Below, piece by piece: positions 1 through 12,741 of a DNA stretch of 64,000 nucleotides (position 1 is the stretch's first letter; each line of letters opens with the position of its first letter). The notes under the pieces were generated by a model, which was given only the letters and a program-made list of their open reading frames with translations, was not told where the DNA came from and did no database searches. The translations under genes were made by a program, and so were the position numbers. Source of the DNA: Thuidium tamariscinum (Eukaryota > Streptophyta > Bryopsida > Hypnales > Thuidiaceae); contig OX344751.2 of assembly GCA_947034885.2 (NCBI GenBank), positions 15,376,001 through 15,440,000 on the forward strand, in the 5' to 3' direction.

Positions 1-2909
1 CTTGGAACTACACTTTAATAGCATTTGAGATTCAATCAACAAGTGGTAACTTGATATTCAAAGATAAGGAAATAGGATTTATCAATAGCTATTTGAACTA
101 ATATTTTAGCCTTTATTTTGTGTTGACCTACAGAATTTTATAGCATATACAAATAGAGTTACAATATAGCAATTGAGAACAATAATTATAAAAATACTTT
201 AACTACAAATGATTGCAAAATTACTTACTAAGTTACTATCCCTTAGGACTTTGAACAATGGTTTTTTAGTCATTGCATTGTATGTCATTTTTCTATGAAA
301 TTTGAAATGAAGGTACACATGGTAGCTAAAGAAATTGAATAATGTTTTTCCTCTTTTTGAAAATGGGCAATGGTTTGATATGTGTATCACTTCTAAGACT
401 TTCCGAACTTTTCAATAATGTCCTTCCAGAAATGAAAACAATATTAGAAGATTACAAAAATTACATGGTGTTATAGAAGGCATGTTAGTACACCATAATC
501 ATGTAATATATAGGTCTAATTCAACAATGGAATTTTTTCCTAATTTAACATATTCAACATCTGATCACATTATAGTAGTGAAAGGACTATGTATCTAAGG
601 TTTTCTATTAAAATAGCTAGGCATGCACCTTATTAAATTTGTATTTAAGTATATCATATGATTTTAGTGGAAGATATTATAAAAACATAGCCCTTTTAAG
701 TTGTGTAAAACTTTGTGATTTTTGAAAGTTCTCATAAATAAGGAAATATAGTAAGACATCAAATTAAGAGTTCAAATTAAACATGGATATAACTCAAACA
801 TTGTTTTAGTTGATTATCATATTTATAAACAATTTTTCTATGAATTAGTTTTCTAGATTTTTCCTTTTGCTTCAAATCTGAAACTTGGACAGTTCTGGAT
901 TTGACCACAAAGGAATAAAAAAGAATATCAAAATTCTTCAATTTTTCTTATTCTATAGTATTTTGGAAGGAATATTACAACTTTCACATGAATTTTCCAT
1001 CAAATTCATGGAAATACAAAATGTGTAATTTCTAACACACATTAAATAAGTCAAAAAGTGACATAATTTTAGTGAGACACTATTTTTTAGAACCCATATC
1101 AAACCATTGCCCAAATCAATTTATTATTTTTAATTAAAATTCCAATTGGATGTTTATTTTAGCATTTGAGGGATTTAGTACTACTTTTGACCCAATAATA
1201 CAAATTTGAAGGTCAAAATTTGGTAGGAAGAGTTCTATTTAAGTTGCTCAAGCCTACAAAAAGATGATCTAAATATATTATAAATTTTCCAACTTCTACA
1301 TATGCTCAAAGTGCACTATATTTTGTGCAAGTGTAGAGAATATAATTTTTTTCCTCAAAGATGCAAATAGTTGAGAAGGAACACCATCAAGTGAGAAAAA
1401 GGCCTATTTTATGGGATTTTATAGGATTTTTTTGAAACTATTTTTTAAATATCAAACATCAAAGTATCCATTTCTTGGTATTTTCCATCACTTTTTTTGG
1501 TGCAACATTTATAGGCTTGAATTTTTAAAAACATACTACTATAAATGCTTTACAAATTATTGATATTTTATTTCATTTAAAATATTCATTTTCAAAGTCA
1601 TTGTATCCATTGAAATAGGTTGTTTCAAGACAAAGAGGATTAGGTATTTCTTGCAAACAATCCTTACTATATAATACGAATAGATGACCCATTTTTGTAG
1701 AGGTGACAATCAAGCATTAGAAATGGAGAATTTAATTGTATCTCTCAAATTTTTTTAACATTGTTATTATGTTCTCCTTTTCAAATCCTTGATTCAATAG
1801 TATTGTATATTATTCAACAATTGAAGTTATATGCCGAATAATTTTTAAAAAAATCTTGTTAAAGAAATGGCATCTATTGAAATTCCCTTAGTTCTCTTAT
1901 CCCTCTACTCATACACCTATGCCAATCTTTTGTAAGAAAAAAAAAAGAATGATCAACAAACAAATTTTTCTTAAATTTTATCTTAATTTTGGCACTTTCT
2001 CAATAAGAATAATAGATTGAAAAATTGACAAAACCACAAAAATTAATTTTTTTCATAAAAAAAGTTGATTTGAAAATATTTGGATGAAAATTACTAATAA
2101 TAAATAAATATGTGGATGAATATGTACATATGGATGAACCTATCTATATTTTACTTGCATGCATGCATTGCAAGGTCAAAACATTGGTAGCCAATCTAAA
2201 CCATTTTCCTTTGGGATATTGCAATAATACTTCTTTGAATCCTTAGGCAAAAATTTAGTTTAATAATCCCTAAAGGACCAGGTGTGTCATTCAAAGAATA
2301 ATTGAAAACTTAGATAACATCATACAAAATCAATTTTCATTGGATATTCATGGAATTTTAGCACAAGCTTTGAACATGTACATCCTTAGTGGAAATATAT
2401 TTTTTTACAAGTGGGTCTGGGATTAGGTGCTCAAGTCCAAGTTATGTTGCCCAAAAATATTGGGCAATTCAAGTAAATTAATCATTTGGGAACATCTTTT
2501 TATAAAACCTTCATCAATTTTTGAAATTTAGCATGTATGTAACTAATAAAATATGGCATAAAACTACCCACCAAAAAACAATTTTAATTCTCAAATTGCA
2601 TTTTTAGAAGAATGAAATTTTGTTATCTACAATGAGGTGGTTCCAAAAAAGAATATTTTATTCTAACTTCCACCCCTAATATATTACAATATGTAAAGTT
2701 AAAGGTCTTAAAATTTTTCTCATTTATTTCAAATTTTTCATCATTTGGATATTGGATTTTAAGCAAAAACAATTGCTTCATTATATAAGAAATCATCAAA
2801 AAATGAATTGGAAAATTGAAAGTAAACTTAACTATTTTGCATTGCAAGGTAATTTAGTTAGACTCTATATTTGCTTTTGAAAATTTTGCATGAGTGTTTG
2901 AAATAAGAT
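1..2909. other. AT-rich intergenic DNA, no gene seen
   Basis: No exon-like sequence or recognisable domain on either strand. The short open frames are AT-rich chance frames. The part from about 840 to 1665 resembles a diverged copy of repeat family R and is listed separately. Confidence 0.6.
840..1665. repeat. Diverged copy of repeat family R
   Basis: The interior (for example the stretch around 1145-1250 with TTTGAGGGATTTAGTACTAC and a following TTTGACCCAATAATACAAAT) lines up with the interior of the better copies at 5573-6322 and 15299-16085. The right end carries the family terminus TATTTCTTGCAAACAATCC near 1645-1665. The left terminus is too diverged to place exactly. Confidence 0.45.
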
Positions 2910-2913
2910 TTAA

Positions 2914-3831
2914 CCCCTGAAGGACCAAGGTGCATTTTTTGGCAACATAGAAATTTTGGACAACTCACAACAAATGGAGTTTTTATTTGTTTTCTTTGAA
3001 ATTTTCACACAACTTTTTTCCAAGGAGTATCTTTAATGCCCAAAAGTTTTCATAACTCTTGACTACATAGTTAAAACTTAAAAAGTTCTGGTATGATATG
3101 TAGTTTTCCTTGCTCAGTGGACAAATTGGGTAGCAAAAAAACCTTCTTTAAAAATTAATTTTTCAAGAAATAAAAATTTGAAATTGATTTATTAGATTTA
3201 TATCTAAGTGGAAACATTAGAATCATTCTAACTATTTTGATAAACAAGTCAAAAGTTATGAGGAGTTTTAGTTTGGGATAGTTTGTGGGTAGTCATAGAA
3301 ACTCTAGTCTACAAGAAAGCTTGAAATCTTTATTTAATTCAATTTTTAATAATTAAAAAAAATAAAAACATTAGGTGTAGGTTATTTATTACAAAATTAC
3401 AACCATTATGATTGAAAATTTTCAATTATATAAAAAATTTATTAATAATATAAAATTTTAGAATATATTTTTCTATTTTTTCTACTTATTATTTTTCAAG
3501 TATGTAGCCAACTTGCTTTGAAGAGCAAATTTAAAGAATAGGTACTATTCTAATTTTTTTTTAAAAACAAATGTGACCATCTAAAGGGCAACTCCCCAAT
3601 TTTCATAAAGTTTAAAAAAAAGATATTTGCCAATTCAAGCACTCATATTTTGCAATTTATTTAGTAGAAATTTTTGAAATTTTTTCTACATCTTCTTGAA
3701 CCATTTGACTAAAAGATCCTATGTTTATATGTTTCCAAAAATGTTTTTTCTTGTTTAAAAGTTGGTACTTGCACTAGAAATGGTGGAATTGGAGAGTTTT
3801 GGGGGAAAATTTAGTCAAAAATTCTCCAAGA
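2914..3831. repeat. TTAA-flanked element, right end missing
   Basis: Starts with TTAA (2910-2913) followed by CCCCTGAAGGACCAAGG, matching the terminal repeat of the TTAA family. The interior (lack of a reading frame; motifs such as CAAATGGAGTTTTTATTTG and CCAAGGAGTATCTTTAATGC) aligns along its length with the complete copy at 51461-52405. The expected right terminus is absent, and another copy of the family begins immediately at 3832, so the two copies abut or one was inserted into the end of the other. Confidence 0.6.
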
Positions 3832-3835
3832 TTAA

Positions 3836-5310
3836 CCCCTAAAAGACCAAGCTACGTTTTTTGGTAATACAAAAATTTTAGGTAGCTCAGTATAGATGGA
3901 GTTATTAATTTTTTTCTTTGAAATTTCACACAATGTGTATAGTGCCCTACAAGAAAGGTTGACACCCCCCATTTGGACCCTTCCGTTTTTTTGGTATAAT
4001 TTAAAATGTAGCTTATATTTCTTGTTTTCTTCAATCAACATTTGTACGTACCTAACACAATTTCCCTCAAGCATATCAAATTTTTGGTTTTCAAAAACCA
4101 AAATTCTATTTTTAATGAATTTGTTCAATTATTTTTTGTGGTTTTACATGAAAATTCACAAAAACCCATTGGGGATGAATTTTTTGAATTTGATTGTAGG
4201 GATCCTCTATATGCACATCTTTCCTTCAATGAGCATCTTAAAAGAAATTGACAAGTTCTTTTCCTAGAAGTTTGAATGGATATATGAATAGTGCCCAAAT
4301 TTTTGAAAATTAATATCTTCTTATTGTTATTATATTTTCCTACTCCCCTTTATTTAATAACTAATTGTGCATATTTGAGTATGATGGTACAATTACTTTA
4401 CCAAAATCTAATAACAATAAAGAAATATTGATCTTCAAAAATCTAGGCACTATTCACACACCCATTCAAACCGTTAGAAAAGGGAATTGTCAATTTTTTT
4501 TTAAGATACTCATTGAAGGAATGATGTGCATATAGAGGTTTCCTAGACATCTATACAATCAAATTCAAAAATTCATCCCCAATGGTTTTTTGTGAATTTT
4601 CATGTAAAACCACAAAAAAAAATTGAAAAAATTCACTAAAAATAGAATTTTGGTTTTTTAAAACCAAAAATTTGATATGCTTGAGGAGAATTGTATTAGG
4701 TACAAATGTTGATTGAAGAAAACAAGAAATGTAAGCTACATTTTAAATTATACCAAAAAAACAGAAGGATCCAAATGGGGGGTGTCAACTTTTTTGTAGG
4801 GCATTGTACACCCAAGGAGTAGCTTTGAGGTCCAACAATTTTCATAACTTTTGACTACATGATTAAAAAGATATTGCCTGATATGTAATTTTCATTCCAT
4901 AGGGGCAACTTGGGCAGCTCAAAAAACTTTTTAAGAGGTCACTTCTTAAAAAAAATAAAAGATTGAAATGGATTCTTTAGATTTATATATATGTAGGAAG
5001 CTTTGAATCATTCCATTTGGATGAATGAATTGAAAGTTATGAACAATTGTAGTTTGGAGGTAGATTGAAATTGATTCTTTAGATTTAGATTTTTAATTTT
5101 TTCTTAAATTGTTTTATTTAAAAAAAATTAAAGCTATCTAAGTCACTTATTGTGGAATGAAAAGTACATATCATGCAATATCTTTTTAATCATGTAGTCA
5201 AAAGTTATGAAAATTCTTAGATCCTAAAGCTAATCTTTGGATACACGTGTGAAAATTTTGAAGGAGAAAACAAACGAACTTGATCTGTAGTAAACTACCC
5301 AAAACTAAGA
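3836..5310. repeat. TTAA-family foldback element, interrupted
   Basis: Begins TTAA (3832-3835) then CCCCTAAAAGACCAAG. After about 100 bp it is interrupted by an unrelated foldback (3940-4804). It then resumes with the family interior (CCCAAGGAGTAGCTTTGAGG at 4810) and runs into an inverted partial copy of itself (ending near 5310 with AAACTACCCAAAACT). The layout resembles the palindromic member at 42388-43128. The right terminal repeat is degraded. Confidence 0.55.
3940..4804. mobile_element. Nested foldback element, 865 bp
   Basis: Two arms of about 360 bp (3940-4310 and 4440-4804) are inverted complements with modest divergence, separated by a spacer of roughly 130 bp. Ends read (T)AGTGCCCTACAA and its complement TTGTAGGGCAT. 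The 4-bp TGTA occurs on both sides (3936-3939 and 4805-4808), a plausible target duplication. Uninterrupted relatives of the host repeat read directly across this position (for example near 42480-42492), so it is an insertion into a TTAA-family element. No coding capacity. The superfamily is not determined. Confidence 0.6.
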
Positions 5311-5572
5311 TTCAAATTCATCAAGAACAAAATTCTTACACCAAGAGGGCTTGAAGTCTATTGACTCCTTTCTTTCACAAGAATGAAAAAAGATGTTTTC
5401 GTCACTTCAAAGACAATAATCCTTCAATCCAAGTGGTTAGATGGTCTACAAATTTTTCAATACATTGTTAGAGTAGTGTACTACAAACATTGATGTATAA
5501 TTGAAGTTTAAAAAAAAGGTATTATTTCTAATTTTTGGAAATGCAAAAAATGGGAATTTTTGAAATTTTCTT

Positions 5573-6322
5573 GGGTGATTGCAAGAAACACTTGTCCTAT
5601 TTTTTTCCCCTTGACCTCCAATAGGTAGTTTTTTGCTCATAAATTTTGCATCTTTTTTTTTCTTGGCTTGAAATTTGGAACTAAGGTGCATAAAAAGATT
5701 TAGATGTTGAGTAATTTTTTCAGAATTCTTAAAATTAGTTTACTATTTTTAACCTGCCCCCAATTGAGTGTCTACTTTGGGCATTTTGGAGGTTTTTAGT
5801 CCTATTTTTGATCCAAAAATCCAAATCTGAAGCCACAAATTGGACAAGATGGAGGTCTATTAATATTACAAGGGGTGTTGATGAGTTTTTATGAAAATAG
5901 TACTACATGTCTATTGCACATATGGGATCAAAGTGACCTTCCTAGGTACAAAAGTTGTGAAGAGGGGAAAAAATTCCTAAAGGAATTTTTTGTTGCAATG
6001 TGAACACAATTTTGTTTAGAGAAATGGATTTTTTTCAAATAATTTTTTAAAATTTTTTTTAATTACTAAGAATGAAAAGGTCTATAGACCCCTTTTCTAC
6101 TATTTTCTGCTCCTAGTGGCCTAAGCAGTAGTTTGTAGCACTCTGTAGTACTACATAGTACTAGATCGACGGCCCAAATTTACACAGGCCTGAAATCAAC
6201 AACTGACATTGACAAATACAATGCAGACATGGAGTATTGGCAGGGTCACGCATGATTGCTAGTCCTACACCAAAAAACTACATTTTTGAAACAAAAACAT
6301 GAAGTGTTTCTTGCAACGACCC
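5573..6322. repeat. Repeat family R, copy 1 (750 bp)
   Basis: Bounded by GGGTGATTGCAAGAAACACT at the left and TGTTTCTTGCAACGACCC at the right, which are imperfect inverted repeats. Non-coding. The interior is shared with copies at 15299-16085, 25937-26666 (reversed), 44970-45679 and 46499-47568. A clear target duplication was not found. Confidence 0.65.
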
Positions 6323-6469
6323 TCTTTTAAAAAGCACCTCAAATTCTTTGGAATAAGCTCTAAAGGAGCAAATTTTTTTTTCTTTCAAAAATTGCTTTAA
6401 ACTTAGAGTTTTCTACACTTCTGGATATTAGAACACAAGACCTCTACTAAAGATGGAATAAGATAAGAG

Positions 6470-6760
6470 GCTCAGTAACCACTCATTTAAAGGCTAGTCT
6501 GTCTTCATCATATATTTTTTTAGATGGTAATATTTTTCACTCATTTTTTAATGAAAGAAAAATAAACGAGGAATCTAACACAAGTTGTTTCATAATTTTT
6601 GAAGTATTTATGAAATACTTATGAATTTTCAAACAAAATATGGCATAGGTCCCTATTTGTGATTTATAGGCCTTGGAAACCTGCACATGCTTAGTTTTAA
6701 GAAAAATCTGGTTTTGTTCAAAAACTAGCATTGCAACATGTAAAAAGTAATAAAATTAGT
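6470..6760. repeat. Fragment of the element at 24519-25190, reversed
   Basis: The stretch containing CACATGCTTAGTTTTAAG, AAACAAAATATGGCATAGG and ACACAAGTTGTTTCATAA is the reverse complement, with divergence, of about 24930-25160. No terminal repeats of that element are visible here, so this is a decayed or partial copy. Confidence 0.5.
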
Positions 6761-7639
6761 AGACACTTCTCCACTAAGTTAAGAAAGAACCTGTTGTGTC
6801 TCTTAAACCATCCATTGAAGAAGTATAAGCCAAATCATATCATGCTATGATGTAATAAAGAGGCCATTTTCCCACAATCAGGCATCCATTTTACAACTCC
6901 TACTAGATAGTTGAAAATGTCTGCACTGTTCTAAAGCATCTCCTATAGTATGGATATTTCATAAATGACTTTTATGATTTGGGTTTGGCAATATCAAGGA
7001 CATCCTAGCTTTTCGTTGTTCACATATAGGGATGCTACCGGTATATGTTGCAAGAATTGCAACAATCTATGTGCTGTGTTTCTTGTGTGCAACTTAAAAT
7101 TAACAAATTGATCCTTACAATTTCTATAGCAACCATTTTTTTCCATTTGTTATGAAGTGCCAAAGTGGTGTAATTAAATGTTGTGGTGGTGTTCCTAATT
7201 TCAACATTCATTCACATATTGGATAATTAATATCACATTAGTATACATCACATATCCATAATTTTCTTTTCATCCACAATTTAGGGATTTCATTCAAGAT
7301 TTTTCATTTAATTTTAAATAATAATAATAATAATAATAAATTTGAATTTTTTGACAATTTCATCTAAGATTTTACTACTTATGTACCAAAGGCTTGGTAC
7401 TCAGCTTGTTATTTTTGGTGCAAATTCACAACAAATGGCCGGAAAAAAACAACACAGTGATGGCAACACGACCTAGCTTTTGTGCTCATCATTGCTTATA
7501 TAGACCCCACCCTTTGTGACATCATAAAACCCTAGTGGTCAATACCCCTACCATTGAAAGGCTTCGTTCACTGTGCATTGTAACTTTTTGTACAATTACT
7601 CTTTCCTTGTATTGCTAAAGTCCTCTTACATTAAGCATT
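6761..7639. other. Intergenic, no gene seen; (AAT)n tract
   Basis: Contains a short AAT trinucleotide run (about 7317-7340) in AT-rich DNA. No exon or element ends recognised. Confidence 0.5.
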
Positions 7640-7870
7640 GAAGGACGGATTGGTGGTTGTAGAAATCATACATTTTGATACCATATGACATCATCTACTT
7701 TGAATAAGCCAAATATACTCATTAGAAGCCAAACTACAATAGAATGTCTCTCCTTTCCACCCCTAACACCACGGATGAATAGTTGCACTTTTGTCTTACA
7801 AGGGAAGATTCTTTGTCATCCATTGGATACTAATTGTTTGCAACATCTTTCTAGGGTGAAGCATTGAGTT
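7640..7870. repeat. Repeat family T, copy 1
   Basis: Shares an ordered set of motifs with copies at about 8815, 16325, 59700 and 62020: GAAATCAT..TTTTGATACC, GAAGCCAAACTA, then GATGAATAGTTGCACTT, then TTCTTTGTCATCCATTGGAT. The conserved core is about 200 bp and non-coding. The 60-codon open frame across it is not conserved in the other copies. The class of element is unknown. Confidence 0.55.
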
Positions 7871-8814
7871 GTCAATCATGTTTACAAATATCCCCCCTTT
7901 ACATGGTAAAAATGCCTCACAGTACATTGCTTGGCACTATTTACATATAGGGCAATACTTGAGGAGGAAGACATTGCATAATGGAAAGGGTTGATGAGGA
8001 GGCTCTTTCATCATGCAATGCCCAATGACAAAAAGCTTTGCTTGGCATAAATCATGGGAAGAAAATTTGGATGAAATCAATAAAATGAACATATTGATTC
8101 GGATGAAAAATGCATAATGCCTAGTTATGCGGACAAACCATATAATGGCGGGCATTACGCCCTAATTGTGGCACATAAAGCTCTCCCAAAAATGAACATG
8201 GCATTTTCTTCCCTTGGTTTAAGATGCCTAGCACTATGAGATTAATTTTCCACATTGTCACATGATTTTTCCAGGGTTGTGCAATACTTAACACAACATG
8301 CCCCCTCCCCTCAGGCCACTTATGAAGTTAGAGCTCTAGCCCTCATACTAAGACTCTGACCTCACCTTAGGCTTGGGTTTTCACATTTTGGAGAGGCCTT
8401 CAAGTGGAAGCCTCCCACTATACAATCCAATTCATGCACACACTAAATGCACTTGGAAATTTGCAAACAAAAGTGCAAACAAAAGTAAATCCATTGTAGA
8501 CTACTGATATTGAAGTGGACAGAATGGATCATTCCAATTCTAATCTAGTTCGTGGATTCTTGATTGCCAATGATTCTCACCCTTCAAGGAAAAAATCCAA
8601 TAATTCAACTGTAGACATTAGACAAAGCATTGAGACATGTTTGACAAGTCACAAGAGCTAAATTCAATGTAGGATCTTTAGTGAAACTACTCTAGTTAGA
8701 CATTGCCATCGCTCTTGTGTACATAATGGCACCTTCTACAATACAAAAAGTTATAGAAAACCACTATTATCCATTCCAAAATCTTCATGTTTGCAAGATT
8801 TTAACCATTAAATG

Positions 8815-9005
8815 ACAAGTTGGTGACCCTAAAAATCAAGAATTTTGATACTGTGGGAATCATTGGTTCAAAAAAATCCAAAAGCTCTCATTGGAAGTCA
8901 AAGCACTGCAGAAGATCTTCTCTTTATACCCTTACTAATTTTGAGGATGAATAGTTGCAATACTATCCTACAATCTCTCATTCATCAACCAAAAATAGCC
9001 TCTAT
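8815..9005. repeat. Repeat family T, copy 2
   Basis: Contains GTGACCCTAAAAATCAAG, GATACTGTGGGAATCATTGG, TTGGAAGTCAAAGCA and GAGGATGAATAGTTGCA in the same order as in the copy at 59700-59910. Flanking DNA on both sides shows no coding signal. Confidence 0.5.
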
Positions 9006-10149
9006 GTTGTTTATGGATTAATTATAATCAGAATTCTCACAAGGTTTCTCGTAAAAGAGCCGTTTTTCTATTTAAGTTGCTCTTATTTCCTTGCCATATA
9101 GCGGATGCCAACTACGTGGATACAAAAGAGCAATTATGATTGTGTGAACACTTCAATTCTAAATTCTTAATGTTGGTGGTTTGGCATTCCCCTTGTTTGA
9201 CCCTCCAAGTCATTCTTAGTGTGCAAATAAAAAAATGTCCCCTATTTTGTACTTGACTAATTTGACTTGTACATCCATCCTAGCTACAAATTTCGGACCT
9301 TTGATTGCTGATACAAATTCAAAATTTGCAAATATTATTATGTGTAGCAAATAAAAAAATTTAGTATTTGGAGAGGGGGGGAGTGAGTAAGGGGTTCAAT
9401 TCACCCTTTAAGGTGAAGTGAGAACAAGAGAAAAGTTGTAGTAAAGTTCTTCAACTTGGACTAGAATTCAACCTACAATACTATATTTCAATGATATGAC
9501 AGACATTCTAGGAATCTGACTACTAAAGCCATCAAAAGTTTGTCACTGCCAATCTATTGGATTTATACGGTGACGCTAGCAACACAATTTTCAACTTATG
9601 GATTAACTGAATGATTGTCAATAAACTTCCTCTTTTTGTCAACAAATTCTTTAGGGCCTTCTTATATGTTTGGGTGGACAAAGAAACTTCATAAGAAGTG
9701 CTACATGGAAAAATAGTCTTTGCACTTTCATATGGACTTGGTAGATGAGAAGAATACAAGTAGGAAAGTATTCGTCTTGGATTCTCAAGCTTGCCAAGTC
9801 TCCACTAATGAGATTGTCCATTGGAATTGGTTAAACTTTTCTTCTTCCATTCTTGCTTGCCTATTCTGGCAAGGCAATTGGTGAAGCTTCTTTTGTCTTA
9901 TTGTTGAACAAGCATTGTACTTGCCGACTAGGCCAACATGTAAGTGCACTCTTATGATCCTCTAGCTTTTAGTTTCCTCTCTACAAGCCAAGAAGGGGCA
10001 CAAACAACTATTGTATACTAGTGTGCCATATGCCACTAGCACAATCCAAATCAAACATTGAAAAAAATGCAAGTCCGCCACAACCAACTACAATGCAACT
10101 AGATATTCTATACAATTGCCATGCAAGTACAATCTTCTATATTTGCACC
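9006..10149. other. Intergenic, nothing recognised
   Basis: No conserved protein segment, RNA gene or element terminus seen on either strand. Several short frames exist but have no start/splice context or recognisable residues. Confidence 0.5.
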
Positions 10150-11149
10150 AAATTTGATGTCTATATTGTTGTAGTTACAAAGTAGTTGTAGAGTAGTTAT
10201 AAAATGAAGTTTAGGATTACAAGGTTGAAAAATAAAAATAAAGTGAGGTATTCTACATCCAATATTCATCACAGTTGTCAATTTGTATTTGTACGACTAT
10301 TGTGCGATTATTGTGTAACTATGCAACTACTGTGTGACTACTATGTGACTGTGCAACTACTGTGCAACAATGCAATTAATTGTCAATTGCTATGCAACTA
10401 GCATTTAACTAGTGAATAATTACAATGCAACTAGTTAGTAATTACAATGCAACTAGTTTTCAACTATGATGCAACTAGAATTCAACTAGTAAGCAATTAC
10501 ATTACAACTAAGAAACAACTAGTATACAACTAATATACAACCAGAGGATTAAGTCTTATATCAATTATCTCATATCAATTGTTAGGAGTACCATTAGATT
10601 AAACATATAAGTTATAGCATTCTTATGTGATGAATTTTGATAATGCAAATCTAATATTTATACATTTTGTACATTTTTTCAACTTATAGATTTCTATAAT
10701 CTATAAAAATCTACAAATTGTAAAAATCCACAACTTGTAGAAATCTACAAAATTATAAATTTTTTTAAAGTAGTAAAATCTATTAATATCAATATTTTAA
10801 TTGTTACTCTAAAAAAGAAGATAGATTGAAAATTCTAAAATCTATAAATCATTGAGATTAAAATTTTAAAATCTACAAATAAACTAATTGCAAGTAAGTT
10901 GCAAACCAGTTGTGCTAAGCAAGTTCTACATTAGCAATCACGTTAGAAGAGTTCATCGACAAAGTTCTATAAAGGTTGCTTGATGAGAAACAACCTTGCC
11001 ACCTTTTGCAACTAGCTTGCAATTAATGCAACTTATTCACTACAATTGTAGTCTCCAAAATCCAAATTATTACCTAGTTGCAAACATCCGATGCAACTAC
11101 AAAATTAGTTGCAAACTGTAATTGCAAAACCCCTTGTTTTCTTCTAGTG
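10150..11149. mobile_element. Possible CACTA-type element remnant with GCAACTA repeats
   Basis: From about 10150 to 10540 and again 10880-11130 the DNA is dominated by degenerate copies of TGCAACTA / TAGTTGCA. The right boundary is a CACTA-like terminus (complement reads CACTAGAAGAAAACAAGGGG, ending at 11149), close to the ends of the CACTA MITEs at 21751 and 47873. Subterminal short repeats of this kind are typical of CACTA (En/Spm) elements. The left terminus was not found, and no transposase is present. Confidence 0.45.
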
Positions 11150-11484
11150 AAAGTAAAAGTTATTAATTTTCTAATTTTATTAATCCATAATAAAAATAAT
11201 TTTCTAATTTTTTAGTTCACAAAAAATTTAAAATTCAATAATTCCCCCATTGTAGGTTGGAATGTCATGAAACAAAGCCCATTCACCCCTCTTGGCCAAG
11301 GGCTTTCTAATGGTAACAAGGTAACTAGGGGACACATGGTCTAATAGATCTCTATGTAACAAACAAAACAAATGACCAATCTATCTTAAGGAATAGGTAG
11401 AGCTCACATGGGGATAGGGTATTTTTTGCCCTCCAACCACTCTTGTTGCTCATATATAATCCTCTATAGTTTATAAAATTTCAA

Positions 11485-12741
11485 CCCCTAAAGTCCCAAA
11501 GCCATTTTCTTTTGTCAAAAATGACTCAAAACTATCATTTTTGTTGCATTCATCCAAAAAAGAAAATAAACATTTTTTCAAAATCCAACCATAAGATCCC
11601 ATACTAAACTTCTCTAAGATCATGTGGTAGAAATTTCATGAGGTTTGACCATACGAATTGCAAGATATTAGCATTCAAAGTTGGGAAAAAAAATTTAATG
11701 TTGGCTTGCATTATTAGATGACTTCAATTGCCATTTGTGGAAATTTTTTGTATCACAAACTTTGGATTAAAAATTTCTTGTGTTAAAAAATAAAGTCAAT
11801 AGTCTAAGAAAATAATTCAAAAAAAACTTACTTGATTTTCATTCTCTAAAAATTGTTAGGTAGAAGTGGTTCCAAGATTGATTGAAAAACAAAATTGTTA
11901 ATAGCTCTAAGACGGTATCGAAACACAATGTTAGATGCTTTTTCACTCCTCTAGAAGACTATTTGAAGACCATTCCCTATAATCAATTCTTATAAAATAA
12001 ATCAGCCAATACTCGTTTGAATTTTTGAATTTAAAAAATTAAAAAATTCTAGAAAGTATAAAAGATTTAGAAACTATTTTCTTAAAATTCAATTTTAAAT
12101 AATAATAATAATAATTGATTAAAAATAATAATAATATTATTTGACATGGCAATCTCTTGACCACAACAAATTACTTTTATAGCAATGTTTCTAATATTCT
12201 CATAGTTCCTACAATCCCGGAATTCATAATCTTCTACAAGCCCTAAAAAACATCTAATACAATGTCAATAGTGATATTGTTTGAACAAGCATACTTAATA
12301 CTATCAATTAATCTTTTTTGAAAAATTGTAAAAAATGCATTAAAAAATGTAGTCTAAAAATTATTTTTCCAAGATGCTCTAATTGCCCAAAATATAAAAT
12401 TGTTCATAACTTTCACATATCAAATCCAAGTGGATTAATGGAATGAATAAAAGCTCCCTATTTGTATGAAGTTTCAGTCTACCAAAAAAAAATTTCTTTA
12501 ATTAAATTTTTTTTTACGGGAGGGGGTTTGCCGGGTTTCTTCCTACTGCACCTAAAAAAGGGCTTATGGTGCCACAACTTTTGTTCTTAGGCATTTATTG
12601 AATTTAAAATTACATTTCTACAAGTATAATATATTTTCTTATCTTTATAAAAGGGTTCAAAAAATATTGATAAATATTGAAATTCTAGGAGCTTACATGA
12701 AATCTATTTTGTCCCTCAAGGGTACGTTGGGATTTTAGGGA
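11485..12741. repeat. Possible decayed TTAA-family element
   Basis: The left end reads CAACCCCTAAAGTCCCAAAG and the right end, complemented, TTAATCCCTAAAATCCCAAC, so the termini resemble the TTAA family (CCCCTAAA plus a short CCCA block). The left flank is TCAA rather than TTAA, presumably mutated. The interior is non-coding, with an (AAT)n tract near 12104-12120. A weaker case than the complete copies. Confidence 0.35.

Noticed and set aside
3896-4267. 123-codon plus-strand frame
   Set aside because: It lies inside the arm of a foldback element. The inverted arm carries the same DNA without a conserved frame, and hydrophobic residues follow from T-richness.
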